64,000 bases of DNA, taken from the NCBI RefSeq assembly GCF_037975245.1, contig NC_092568.1, positions 8,381,001-8,445,000 on the forward strand. The letters are read 5' to 3'. Under the pieces are notes generated by a model. That model made no database searches and was not told where the DNA came from. It saw only the letters and a program-made list of their open reading frames with translations. A program made the position numbers and the translations under genes. Below are positions 50,262 through 63,299 of the stretch, one piece after another; position 1 is the first letter of the stretch; every line of letters begins with the position of its first letter. This DNA is from Apostichopus japonicus. Its lineage: Eukaryota > Echinodermata > Holothuroidea > Aspidochirotida > Stichopodidae.

Positions 50262-53200
50262 GCGGTCCCTATATAATCATTTCTTTGCTGGGGGCGCCAG
50301 TCTGATGCTACAGCATACCGTGTAAACCAGGGCATCACTCCCTAACGTCGAAGTCTTTTAGTATACCCTCTAATACGTACATTAACCTTAGTCTCATTTG
50401 ACACGGAACAACAGTCCCTCTTTAAATTTAACGGGGCGTGCTTTTGAGTTTACTTAAGTTCATTACCGGAATTCTCTTTCACTTCAAGTCGAGTGGAAAA
50501 GTGGTTTCGTGCTTGAGCATAATTTTTTGTTCTTTACGAGGTCAGTTAACAATAGAAGCTACTCATTACGCCTCAGTACAACGAACAGAGAAACTTGTCA
50601 TTTCTGCTGGTTATGTTTCGTATTCAGATTGGATATATATATATTTTTTTTTAATTTTATCAGCAAAATATTAAATAACAAATCCCCATGAAATAAAAGC
50701 AGAAGAAGAAAAGTTTGAATGTTTTCCGTGAAAAGAAATTTATAAAATCGATGAAGGGTTCGTATTCTACAAAGCAGTCTAATTCAAACATATCAGAGCT
50801 TTTGTTGTTATTGTAGAGGATAAAACAGGTAAGCATAACTTTAAAAGAGAAACGCGACATATGCTTACGTCATAATGGTGAAACATCATTTTGAGGATGA
50901 CTTAAGTCAAACTTGTAGTCATGTCATTATCCAAGAAAAAACAAAACAGACAATAGCAAGCTGGTAATATTTCTATAGCCATTTCGGTTTTCAATCTATT
51001 CACCTTTAACATATACTACTAAATCTCTTGTATGCTCCTTTAAAGCTACGTCGATGATGACGTCAGATCCTCTGTGCAGACCGACCTAACTGTTAATGTT
51101 TGTTTTGTTAAATTCTAATAACTCAATAGAAATATGTTCTTATAACTCCATATAAACAGCAGAGCAACCGTGGATGACATTCAATACCTCTTAATTGTCC
51201 CTGACAAATATGTAATGAAGAATAAAGATGTCATTTCAGGCCATAAATATGTCTTCTCATTGAGTTATTATCTTTAGTTGTATCTGACGAAATGACATAA
51301 TGGTTTGTATATTAGACTAAATAGTCCAGTTACTTAAGCTGATAAACCTCAGCTGATTAAAGGGTCATTTTCTCAAAAATGTAAAGTATTGTAGAAATAC
51401 AACCTGGATTGAAAACGATGGTTTTGAACGATCTACGAGATATCAAAATTAATTATCTTTTTATTAAAATCTTTTTACCTTCTACAAGCAGTTTTCGGGG
51501 TATGAACATGTTAATACATTACAAATATTTACCATAATTGAATTTTTAAACAATAGTTTCAGTTCCGGGATCCATATGATAGCAACTCTCGGGCTGCTTG
51601 AAGCGAGAAAGTGTTATTGTTGTTCTTCATAATATATCAATGTTTTTGTCTTTATTCAAAACTTGAATTTGGCTGCAATTGCATAATATGAATGATATGG
51701 CATTAATTGGTGAATATATCCATTTTAACACCCCACCCCCCCTCCTTCCCCATAATTATAGGTACAATTGCAGGGAATGGGGATACCTCATTCAAGGTCA
51801 AAACAAAGGACAAACAAAACAATGCTTGTCACTGACGTACATCTTATGACATACCTGTTTGCTTTAAGTTGACTTTTAGTATACAAAAGGTGAGAATTGA
51901 AATGAACGATATTTCCAAAATGCAGGACGCTTAGATTACATACATCTTTCCGGGTCAAACAATAAATTAATTTATAAACTATTGTTTTAAACACTCTACC
52001 ATAATTCAATGGAGCCTAACGGATATTGGACGATGAGAGAAGTTTTATTGAATTAAAATGCTTGGAAATAAACCAAAGTTGATATGAACTTTCATATAAT
52101 GGGAAAAGGGAGATGAGAGTACAAACGGCTGACTTTACAAACCTAAACCACCAAACAAATACCATGAAAGGTGACAGGAAAACAAAACATGATTTGCTAA
52201 CCCACGGCTTTCTAATATATGACTTCAAAACACTGAAAAAAGATGGATTATGAAAATATGATATTATTCCTGTAAAGTTTCTGAACCGATGACTTCATTG
52301 TAGGCCTATACTTCCTCATTCATTTGACAACTGTTGAACTGGTGTAGACTTGGTACTTGACATTTTGCTTTGAATTTACCGTCTCAGTTTTTTTTTTTGG
52401 TAGTAAGTAAAAGGTTATAGAGGAGAGCAATGGGGGTTAACTCCGTTCATTTTAACGAGGGCTCGGGGGATACCGCTATTTTCAACAAATTGTATTTATT
52501 TATTTTTTGTTTCATAACGAGTAAGAGTGGGCTATGGTAACTGAGGGAGTGAACTTTACGAAAATTACACTGTCTGCTCTAGAGAAGGTGCAAGTATGCA
52601 ATATGATTCACTGCATAGTTTACGCATAAGACAGAATTCTCAGAAATCGGACAGCAGATTTAAAGAGAGAGAGGGTTAGGAGACAGAAGAGTTCAAAGTA
52701 ATATTTTTTCAAATAAAGAACACGTGGTCATAATTTCGAAGCATTTTGTGCAAATGAGGGTACATCGCAGGCTTGAATAATTTACCAATTCTCCGAGGGA
52801 AGTTAAGGTGGTATCCATTATCCAAGGGAAGGGAAAGAGAGGGTTTATAAACTGTGAGCCGTTATTTTGGTTGACATTTGCGATATTCCACCGGAATAAT
52901 TCTAATGGACTCGTACCAAGAATGAAGGTATTAAACATAATAAATTGCATATGAAAACAACTAATATCAAATTTGTAGGACACACAATTTTCTGTTTGGG
53001 AATAAAACTGTTAATAACCCGCAACAACCACCTACTAAGTGGGGATAACCGAATTACCATACACACGGGGGACCCGGCACATGATTTGACGTGGATCAGG
53101 GGGGGGGAGGGGGGCCGAAGCAGGGAGGCAGAGCAGTTTTCACTCATCTGTCGCGGGCACTATACGCTATAGCCTGAATTTAACTGGCGTGGAAAATATT

Positions 53201-54140
53201 GAGGGCCGGTGTTGGTTGGGGGGGGGGGGGGAGACGACGTAGCGCCCCTGGTCGAAATCAGAAAAACAGATATTGTATTACATTAAGATGACGTCATACA
53301 CCGGTATTAAACACTACAAGAATGGCCCGTAGCAAAAAATGATAGCAAAGATGAGACATGAAATGGGTTATAAAGAGGTGTTAGCATGAGGATGTATGTG
53401 ACGGGGAGGGGGGGGGGATGACCTGAATATGACATCCGGTCTACATACTGGATTCCTTTTGAGTGTAGCTTTTAGTAAAGGTAACGTCTGGTTTTTATAA
53501 CAGCTTCGTTAAATGCTTATACACGCGATCCTGACCAGGACAGACGAAATACCCAGATAGTTTATATCACTTTGACGGTAGACCTTGTAACGTATGACGG
53601 ACGGATGGTCTTGTTTCAAGCCAAATGGAAATAGTTGAAATAGTTACTTAATATAGAGAAAGAAATTAAAGCCTTTAGTTATCCTCGGTTATGGAGTTTT
53701 AGCAGGTAAGCCGATACCGTAAGGCCCTTGGTCGAAACCGTAGAAACATACAGTTATTAGATTACACCATATACACTGCAAACCTGTTGAAGTTTGGACC
53801 TTGACAACTAAGTGATGCGCAAAGTTATTTACACTGGACTTCACAAAATGGAAGGTCGATATTGAAATAAATATTATCGCGCTGTATAAACTCAACCTTT
53901 GACCTCGGAGAATTGGGTTTTTATTCCGTTGATTAGTGAGCAAAATTGTGGTTTTACCTCGTTCTGGCAGAAAGAAGGTTTTGGATAGGAAAAGCTAAAT
54001 CGCTAACCGGTGATTGACGAAGTTAGATTTTGAGGTTAAGATTTTATTGGAAGGGATTTGGTCTTGATACAGATGAGTATTTATGTAGGATATTTGGATT
54101 TGGATATGAGGGTGCATGTATCATGTATGTAAGGTCCAAG
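50262..54140. other. Gene-poor intergenic stretch
   Basis: No exon is supported. It contains TGACGTCA sites at 51058 and 53289, a TAGGCCTA at 52301, G-runs at 53099-53112, 53218-53231 and 53409-53417, and a short diverged repeat (GGTCGAAA... at about 53250 and 53730). Confidence 0.5.
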
Positions 54141-54464
54141 GGCGCATGCAGAGACGTCGCCAAGGGGTAGCCTGATGGGGGGCGGGGGCACGTGCCCTCC
54201 AAAAATAAAATCGTGCCTCCAGATGCGATTTTCAGTGTTACAAAATACTCAAACAAAGACTTTATCTGCCTCAATTAAAATCATAAATGTCGGACAGGCT
54301 AAGCCCGAAAATTCTTGAACGTAAAGTTACTTCAAGTTGCAAAATATAGCACCAGATTGCATCCAAGGACCGTTTATCAAAAATTTCTCATGTGGTAATC
54401 CCCTCCCCTAATTAAGTGCCGTGCCCCTGAGATTGAAATGTCTGGCGACGCCACTGGGCGCATG
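54141..54464. mobile_element. hAT-type MITE with perfect 8-bp target duplication
   Basis: GGCGCATG at 54141-54148 and again at 54457-54464 flanks a 308-bp element (54149-54456). Its ends are inverted repeats: CAGAGACGTCGCCAA on the left, and CAGTGGCGTCGCCAG read inward from the right. CAGTGGCG-type termini and an 8-bp target duplication are the hallmarks of hAT elements. It has no transposase reading frame, so it is non-autonomous. Confidence 0.88.
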
Positions 54465-57400
54465 GGTGTTATTTCCATCGTCGATCCGACTTGTAGCCAG
54501 TAGTTCTGAGTTCGCGGTGGGAGGGGGTTAAGGAGCCTATTAAAGGAGAGGCACAATGTTTGTGTGCTGCGTGTTCAGTACTTGGTACATATGGTGGTGG
54601 GAAGATGGATGACTATTGAGGGAGGTGTTGGGTGTTGCATGCCAGAGCCTTATATAGGCTCTGTTGCATGCTTACCCACATTTCATTTACTAAAGGATAT
54701 AGAACCCGTATATGTAGAACTGAACAGTTTAGCACGGAATAATGTATTTCGTGGCAGATTGTTACAGCGACTTGGAAACTCCCGGTGCACAAAATTGGAA
54801 ACTTGTATAGCAGGGGGGTGGGGGGGGGGGATTCGGGGTACTTTTAGTTTATGAGGCACCTTATGGTTCGCCCCAACCCTTAAGCCTCTCTCTCTCTCTC
54901 TTGGGGACACTGGTATTGTAAATTTCAAGTGTCTGCTACCTGAGTATAAGGTTACTCCTTTAACCGATGCTGTGCATTAAATGAATACAAACAACACATA
55001 GATCACTGAAAGAACAATTTATATTTGCAAACAATATTTACATGGACTAATATATATTACATAATAATGGAGACTAAGTTGTCCAGTTTATAGCTCTGAA
55101 ATGTTGCAGCGTAGTTACCGGGGATTCCATGCAGGACATATGATTAAACTTAAACTTGGTCCTCTGACAACAACAAAAAAACAAAACAAAACAAAACAAA
55201 AAAAACATAGGAGAAAAATAGTCAGACTTATAATAAACTTCTACAAACGATATTTTCTGTAAATGCATCCTTAAATCGTTGATGCGTTAGCATCATCAGT
55301 ATTGCCTACAAAGTTAACACGGTAAAAGTGCTTAGATTTCATGATTTTCTCCCCTTGAGAATACCTAGGTCGGGGTGATGGTTAAGGGGGTAGGGGGAGG
55401 GGGAAGGCTGACCTTCTAGCTTATTCCCAGACATTCTGTAGTGCTTATTAAGACTGCAATGTCTCAGCAAGAAAAATATCTCAAGAGAGTTGATATAAAA
55501 TAGTGCCGTTAAGTTTACACATGGTGACCATTACTAGACTGTCTAGCAGATTTGGAGGCGGTGCCCATCACATTTACATGACGTTAAGACATACACAGAG
55601 ATCCAGTCGAAAGTTTTCATTTTTCTAAAAAATTATAGCAAAAACTGTTACCGTTTTCACTTTGTAATGTGTGGTCTCTAAATGTGAGACTTTTATTACC
55701 TCTACTTTCAGTATTCAGACAGTTTTATTTTGAGCTGTTAAGGATGAATTATTATACGTAATACTATAAATTTGTAATAGTTAGTGATATGTCAGATAGC
55801 AAAGAGAAATGCAACAAAACAATACTAAAACAAACAAAACAACAAAAACAGGTAGCATAATGACCCCTGCGGAGAGAGCTGTGGTTGGATAAATAATGCA
55901 ACGCCAAATAATGTTCTTGAATATTGTTAAGATGTTTTCTAGTTAGTTCTGATGGAGTCCTTCCGTGAATATTTATTATTAATTGCAATAAAGAAGAGGC
56001 TATCTGTCATATTTAGGTTTATAATAATCCCCTCCCATACACTGATTGTATAGCTCTGCCTCACCACGTGACCTTTGACATTCAATGCATATTCATTAGT
56101 GACCTAGGTTTCAAAGACTACTACACTCACATATTTATAACACAATGATACGGTCTACAAATATAGTAAAGCATACACAAAATCATACAAAAGACATATT
56201 GTGTGGAAGAGCAGGAATTAAAAGTTTCAAATAACAAAATTACTGTTCTCTTTTCTTTTGAAATTGACAGAAAGGATTGCAAGTTGTGCGAATTTAGGAG
56301 GGGAAGGGGGGATGCAGACTGGTACAAACGGACCACTAGTGTGGAAGAAAGCATTCCTTCAACATCTTTGAATACAAGGTTGAAAAAAAAAAAAAAAAAT
56401 GGCCCTTGGCCTAGACACAGGTATACATGTATGTTAAGTTGCATATTTTGTTTAAAATGCATATAGTTGTACAAAAGACAATATCGCATACCAAAAATAC
56501 AAAACAAAATTACAAAGTTTTGATATTATCAAATCAAGATAAAAAGGGCAACTTATGACAAAGGTATTAGGTGTTGAATGGAATTATAAAAAAAAACACA
56601 CAGTGCTAGGGAACAAAATCTTAACGAAAACTGAACAAAGTATTAAAGTTTTCTGAGCAGCTTCTAACATTTTGGCAAAATCTACCAAATCTACTGAGAT
56701 TTGCTCCAAACTGAGATTGAAAATTAATAAGATTACGAGAATCGCCTTCACTTATTATTAATATTTTTTTTACGGATGGAAGATAATTAGAGCGAGTTTT
56801 CTAACGATTATGTTTGGTTTGCAACTGTTTCGGTGCCCAATCATATTAACGTTACGGATCACCTGTGAAAATGTTTTAGGGAAAATTTGACTTTCACTTC
56901 TTTCGTTTGAAAGGGAAACTGGATTATTAAACCAAGCTACTGCAAATACATTGCTTTTAGAAGGATTTCAGTCACATCGAAAAAATATTACAAAACTTGA
57001 TTTGAAAAAAGAAACCCAAATAAGATGCTTTAACTTTGCCATTTCATGAAAGATAAATCATAAAATTACTCACAGGTCAAAAGTTATAGAAAAAGGAAGA
57101 GGAATAAAAAAAAATATAAAAAAAAAACAGGAAAGGAACCTTTTTTTAATGAAAATCTGCTGAAGCATATTTGTTAAAATTGTACCCGATACTAACCCCA
57201 ACCAAGCATTGTCTTTATTTTATAGTGTGAGGGGAAAAAAATTTCACAAAGTCATAACTTAGAGCACTGGATATTAAGAACAAGTTGAACCACATCTGTC
57301 AATTCAAAAAAGAAAAAAATGAATCTACATTTCTATATGGCAAGTTGTCCAATGTCAGGAATTTGTCGACTTTTTAAGCCATAAATCTAGCTAGCTCTGT

Positions 57401-60400
57401 TTTAAAAGCAAAACAACTTCTGAATGTTTAAGTAGAAAAATATTTTAGGAATCCAATATTTGAATGTCTGTCTGCCTACCTGTCTGTTTCAACTGTGGAC
57501 AGTGTCTTTTTTCTCACCACATTCTTGCAAAAACACTGTTACATGGTTTTTGTAATAAGTTATGGTGATAGCATACAGATGTCTAATTTTAACAAAGAGG
57601 GCATTTCTCAGTCATATGATGACATACAGTATTGAAAAGGAGGACATTTTGATAATAAAGCATAGGTATAGAAAAATGACCAAGGTGTGGGGTGGGGGGG
57701 TGGAGAGGGGAAGGGGAAGGGAAAATTTTCATCCTTCTACAGTGGTGTTCAATAAGAGGCAGTGTAGATACCATATTCCATTCCCTTTCCATTGCTGAAT
57801 TTTAAATCTGTTTTGACTTTTGGTACAGTGTCCCAACTCTGAGGAAGCAAGAAAATGTTGTGGTTGCAAGCCAAACCTGAAAGAAGGACAAAAATTTTGG
57901 TTTGGATCACAGTTTTTACAAGCAAAATGATCAATGTTACTGTTTTAAATATTTTTGAACACAGATGCAGGTTTATTGCTATTGTAGGCAAGTTAGGCTA
58001 AGCCAGGCGTTAATTACATGCTGTTATAACATTAAAACACCACATTATAAGTTTACCATGTGAAAATGGTTTATGCATGTTTGATATTATTTATTTCCTT
58101 ACGTTTATTGATCATAAATGTATTTTTTCTGACAATGTATGCCTGTTTTATCGTCTGTCTGTCTGTCTGTCTGTATGTACTTAAGCCACACAATTACCTG
58201 CACATGTAATGTACATATTCATGTATGTGTATACCTATGGGTGTACTTATGTATGTCTGTATGGGTGTATGTACGAGTGTATCGACATATGGTTGTGAAA
58301 AATCTTGGAAATGAAAACGATTGCCTCATGCCACCTCCCAAAGCTGTTATCTTGTCTATAGGTTTTGTTTCAAAGCATTTTAATCACAATGTGATTACCA
58401 AGCCATATGCAGTGTGTGACTACTGCTGCAATCCACAACACCTTCAACTGCATCGCTGAACACTGACTTACATAAGACTGTATTATGCACAAGGTCCTCC
58501 ATTATTGTTCTAGTCTAATATGCATCCTTACGGCAAAACCAATTACGAGACATCGATAATTAATTTGCATACAACAAGTATTTCTCAGATGATTGGATGT
58601 AAATACAAAACAAAACTACACCCAGCAGGAAGATGACTCCATTCTACTGCAAGCTCATTTTCTCTTTTCTTTTCTTTGTCTTTGTCTTTATTTTAATATC
58701 TTCAAGAGTTAACGAGTTGTCCTTGGGCGATCTCGGAAGTAACGAGAAAAGGGAGTCTCTTGAGAGGAAAGCCTATTGCAAAGTGATTAAATGAGTTTAT
58801 TAAAGAAACCACTGACAGAAGGAATTAAAAAAAAAAAGGTTTTGAGACTCAAATTTTTTCTCCACAGGGTTTTGACAAAGGTGCATTACTGTATGATGAA
58901 TGATTCCTCCCCCCTTCCCCCCCCCCCCCCATGGTATACAGAGGTAATATCTAGTGCATAAACCAATGGGTACCGGTAATGTAGATTTCACATCACAATT
59001 GGTGTCACAGGTCCGTCTATAACTTTGGAAGATTTGAGAAAAGGATTTTGCTGGACTGAAACAGGAAAATTAAGAAGGGATAATTATGTATTCTTTTTCT
59101 TTCAGATTTATGAGTACAAATAAGACCTTTTTGTAAAACATGTGCAAAATCATACATCAAAGGAATAACCCTTATATCATCCTAAAAGGAGGAATGGGGG
59201 GTAAGGTGGGGGGAGGGGGAGGCTTAATCACAAAATAATTCCAACCCAACATTTACTTAGAAAAGAACCTGTATGAATTGTACTGTCGTAAAAGTAACCG
59301 GTTTTACGTTCTGTCACATTAAGGGTTATAATAACAAATAAACCTTATTTCTTTCCTGGTTTTACTAAACCCTCTTTCTTTCTTTGTTAAACCTTAATGA
59401 CATCATGAAAAGAAACTTGCACTTCAATGAAGATATTTTAAGTGTGGAAATCTGTTAAAATTAACTCCTGATTGCAGCAAAACTTTATCGGCATAAAAAT
59501 TCACTTTTTCTACTGTATGAAAGATATAACTTCACTAAAATTCTAGCTTTTAGTATACGTGGCATGGATCCACAAGAATTTGTTGTAACAGGCAGTGAGG
59601 GGGGGGGGGGATGGGAAGGCGGATCTGGGGCCCATCTAGATCCCGCAAACCTGTGGCATACATCCAGAATGCTGCGTGAGTCTTCACTGATTTTGTCTAA
59701 TGCCAACCCTGACTCAAATTTATTTAACAGAGAAATGTGTGTTGACTTTCATTATGAAGAATATACAAAATATAGCTGCCACACACAATTACTCCATAAA
59801 ATGTTGTTTTTTTAGTCCTTTTGATTCGTCTAGACATATCATTCATCTTGCATATTTGTCTGCGCTCTCAACTTTAAATAGATTTGAACATCTTCATCTT
59901 TCGTTATCCTTTCATCACAATCATGATTATGTAAATTATCTTGCACAACAGTTACATTGGGCATTCAATCTTTACTCTTTTCCATTCCCGTCAAAAAGAA
60001 AACTAACTAGACCAGGTTTCTGTTTTGAAAAACAGGCTAATGAGAAACAAAACAACAACAAACCAAAACAAACAAAGAAACAGAAAACAAACATAACTAT
60101 TTCTGTACCTAACTATTACGATGGCCTGAGAAAACCATCACATGGGCGAGATATTACTTTCAAACCTTTTTATACATTGATGTGTTTGGATTTTAATCCA
60201 TCTGTCCGTTCTAAGCATCTCACAGATACCTTTAAAAGACAAGTCTGACAGTGTCATTATAAATTAATAACTGAAATTTAGCTGTGTCTCTTGACTTGGT
60301 ATTAATCTTTCATTTTAAAAATATTATCTAAATAGAGAAAAAAAAAGGAAAAAAAAAATCACTTTTCTAATTTAAGACAGCTGTTTGTGTACACCATTTT

Positions 60401-61796
60401 TTTCGTTATAATATTTAAAATAATATCCAGTCACTACCCTTTCTTAGCTCACAATTTCTTTCTTTACAAATCCCATTAACTGTTGTTACTTTCTCTACAG
60501 AATAAACCATAAATTTCTTTGTACAAATTCATTGACTTTTACATACTCTTTCATTTACTACCAAAAACCATTCAATCCCCAAAAAAAACAACCAAAAAAA
60601 AAAAAAAAACTCAACATTATGGCACTACTTTCAAAGAAAGTTTGCTATTCGAGACTTTCTGTAAAAGACACAATGTACCTTGTCACATGACACATGTTGC
60701 ACTGTCATGTGACACATATTTAACGCCATAGGCAAAATGGAAGGGTGCAAGTATCGGACAGAAAAATCGGATGGTAAGAGCAATATGGCAGACCCAACCC
60801 TTATACCTTTTACGTTTCACCCGTCAATGTTCTTTTATCAGACCTGCAGATAATTTCTGGGCAATACTTTGGTTATAAAACATGATCTAAGCCCTCAGCA
60901 ATTTTACAAACAATGTTTAGGACATTCACATGTTTTTGCTGAAATTAGTCATTGGTATTTTATACATACAGTTTTGTACTTTTATTGTTGCACATGCCTC
61001 CAATGTTGAATAGTACAAGCAGGCGCATAATATTTCACCCCAAGAAACTGCAATAAATCCAACTATTTTTCACCAAGTAGGAGATAGATAATTCAGTAAA
61101 CAGCTATTTACCACAAAAGGGACAAGTTGTGAATGTGGGTGATATTATGACTGGATCCATCATTGCAAAATATGCGAATTAGGTCCAAATCAGGTTGTTA
61201 TTGTTTTCCCCATTCTTTAAGGCAGCTGTTTCTGTGATATTTGATACGATTCTAACTAGGTGGAAGAAATATAGGTTAGGTAGGTACTTGCACGACTCTC
61301 CACAATGGAGCACGCTAGTAAGAAAGGTTGTCCTCGTAAATAGACGGAATAGTTCACATGGACAAAAGAGTGGTTCAATTCAAGACTTCAGAAGACATCC
61401 CCCCACCCCCCCCCCCCCCCTTAAGCAAACATATAGATGTTTAGCTAGAGTTAAAGACCCTTAGGTTATTTTTTTCACGTTTCGACAATAAAACCCTATA
61501 GAAAATAAAAGCTTCCTGCTATATGACATCACAGAAGAAATAGAGAAAATCTTGGCCTCAAAGGTTCCTTTGATTTCTGTATGTCAGGGCATCACAGTGC
61601 TTCACATTCACTGCAGCAAATGACGGTAAAACTTTGCTATGGCAGAATGGGTGGGGGGGAGGGGGGCAAGATATCCTGAATGCTCCAGAGATCACAGTGT
61701 GCATTAATTGTTGTTGTTCACTATATGAAAAAAACATGGAGAATATTCTCAGGTTTCAGGGCATCATATGAAGTATTAACAACAAGGATGTATTAA
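54465..61796. other. Gene-poor intergenic stretch
   Basis: Contains G/C runs (54813-54830, 57687-57697, 58916-58930, 59598-59610, 61400-61420), a GTCTGTCTG tetranucleotide repeat at about 58154-58173 and a CT repeat at 54886-54900. The longest open frame (59700-60248, plus) has no recognisable domain and is rejected below. Confidence 0.5.
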
Positions 61797-61926
61797 CAAA
61801 TATATATATATATATATTTCACTTATAATATATATATATATTCGAATATATTCGAATATATTCGAATCCCGGTGGAGGCTGAAAGTTTTTTCACTGGTCT
61901 TGATTTTCCAACTAATTACGATTTTC

Positions 61927-61974
<48 letters not shown>
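61797..61974. repeat. TA microsatellites with TTCGAATATA repeats
   Basis: Three AT tracts (61797-61817, 61828-61842 and 61929-61974) surround nearly three tandem copies of the 10-mer TTCGAATATA at 61841-61867. Confidence 0.92.
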
Positions 61975-61977
<3 letters not shown>

Positions 61978-63069
61978 ATCATCAACGAGGGGTGGGGTGT
62001 GTGTGTGGCTGGGGGGAGGAGGGGAGGGGTTGGACATTGTTTGGCTTGATAAACTTGTTCATTCTGACAGTGTGTTGGTTACTCCTAAAGAAATGGAAAT
62101 GTAAACACTTATAAAATACTGGCCATCACAACAGCTCAAAATAAGACATGGAATTTACTTTGTGCTTACAAAGGCAAAATGACATTGGCAAGATGGTGTG
62201 ACTGGATAGGAGGTATTGAGGGTGGTGGGGGGGGGGAGGAGGGGCTTGAAGGGGATGGAAAAGGTGACATAACATAAAACACAAATATTTTCTTATGTTT
62301 GCATTGTCTACTCAATCTACCAACACACCTGAGTTCATTATTCTTTGTTGCCATCTTGTAGGTGATCATCATTCATTATCACACCTGGCAGCTGAAAACG
62401 AACCCGTAAGTACTAATTGCAGCCGTTTTGTTCCGAAAACCCTATCATGAAGCTGGAAGCTGTTTTTTTGCATTGATTTGTCTATGCTCTGGTGATATTG
62501 TTTCTGTTATGAATGAAATAAATGAGATACCTGAAAAAAACACATCATCTGTGATATAACCACTACTCTGAGTCCCACAAAATCTATGCAGTAAAAAGGA
62601 TAAGAATTATTTAGAAAAGGTAATCGACGACACACATGTGTTTTCAAACGGAGACAGAATGTGAATGTTTGTTCGATTTGTGTGACATGTCACGGTAGAG
62701 GACTCGCTAACTACAGCAGCGGAATGGTTGTGACCGTGTAGGTATGTTTGTTCGACTGAAAAGATATCCAATTATGGGAGGGAATATCGTAGGTGGCTTG
62801 GTCACAAAAAAAGTTACACCGTAAAGTCACAACTGAAATGCATAATGCGAGTAGGTAGTAACGACCTGACTGTACATGACAATGCGTTTTAGCTCTGGTA
62901 CAGAAAAAAGGGGCTTCTGTCAACAGACAGACGACGGAAAGAAATCCCCGTTTAAATGACTGCGATTCTTCTTCTTTCAGCAACGGAGTCCTCATGCTGC
63001 TCGTTTAGCACTGTTGCGACATACTCGTGCGGGATGCTTGGTACCTTCTAGCGTTGTGCGTCTCCTGCT
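61975..63069. other. Flank or 3' UTR of the candidate right-end gene
   Basis: Mostly AT-rich with G-runs at about 62010 and 62225. GC and CpG content rise from about 62980, next to the candidate exon. If that exon is real, this would be its 3' UTR, but no convincing minus-strand poly(A) signal was identified. Confidence 0.4.
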
Positions 63070-63299
63070 TCAGATCGCCGTGGCGATGACAGTACATCCA
63101 CGCAAAGTCCCCTTCGGCAGGGTTCCTCGCTCGATGTGACTTCCGGCAAGCGACTTGCTAGGGTCTTCTCGCTTCATCAACTGACTTTGATCCAGCCACT
63201 CTTGACGAGAAAGTTCACAATTCGTTTCCGATGGGATTTGTCTAAATTACTTGGGTATTTGGTTTTCGTCTGAATGCCCTGTCTTCTTAGCGAATGGTC
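63070..63299 (-). CDS. Candidate terminal exon of a minus-strand gene entering from the right edge
   Basis: On the minus strand a good acceptor (CTTCCCATTTCAG) precedes 63299. Two readings are possible. Phase 0 from 63299 gives 40 residues (DHSLRRQGIQTK through FLVKSGWIKVS) to a stop at 63177-63179. A second frame is open over 63246-63070, ending LRGCTVIATAI then TGA, but it needs an acceptor inside, such as TAATTTAG at 63242. The second ending has a class I PDZ-ligand form and resembles the IATEV end of Delta ligands. GC and GC3 are raised compared with the flanks. Neither reading is proved, and no upstream exon is in the window. Confidence 0.3.

Noticed and set aside
53098..53249. Possible transposon bounded by CAGGGG and GCGCCCCTG
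   Set aside because: The left end is only a G-run, no target duplication is visible, and the inverted match is too short.
59700..60248. 182-codon plus-strand open frame
   Set aside because: Low complexity (K/N/Q/T stretch), no recognisable domain, AT-rich codons, and no splice partner. It is probably chance or a decayed repeat.
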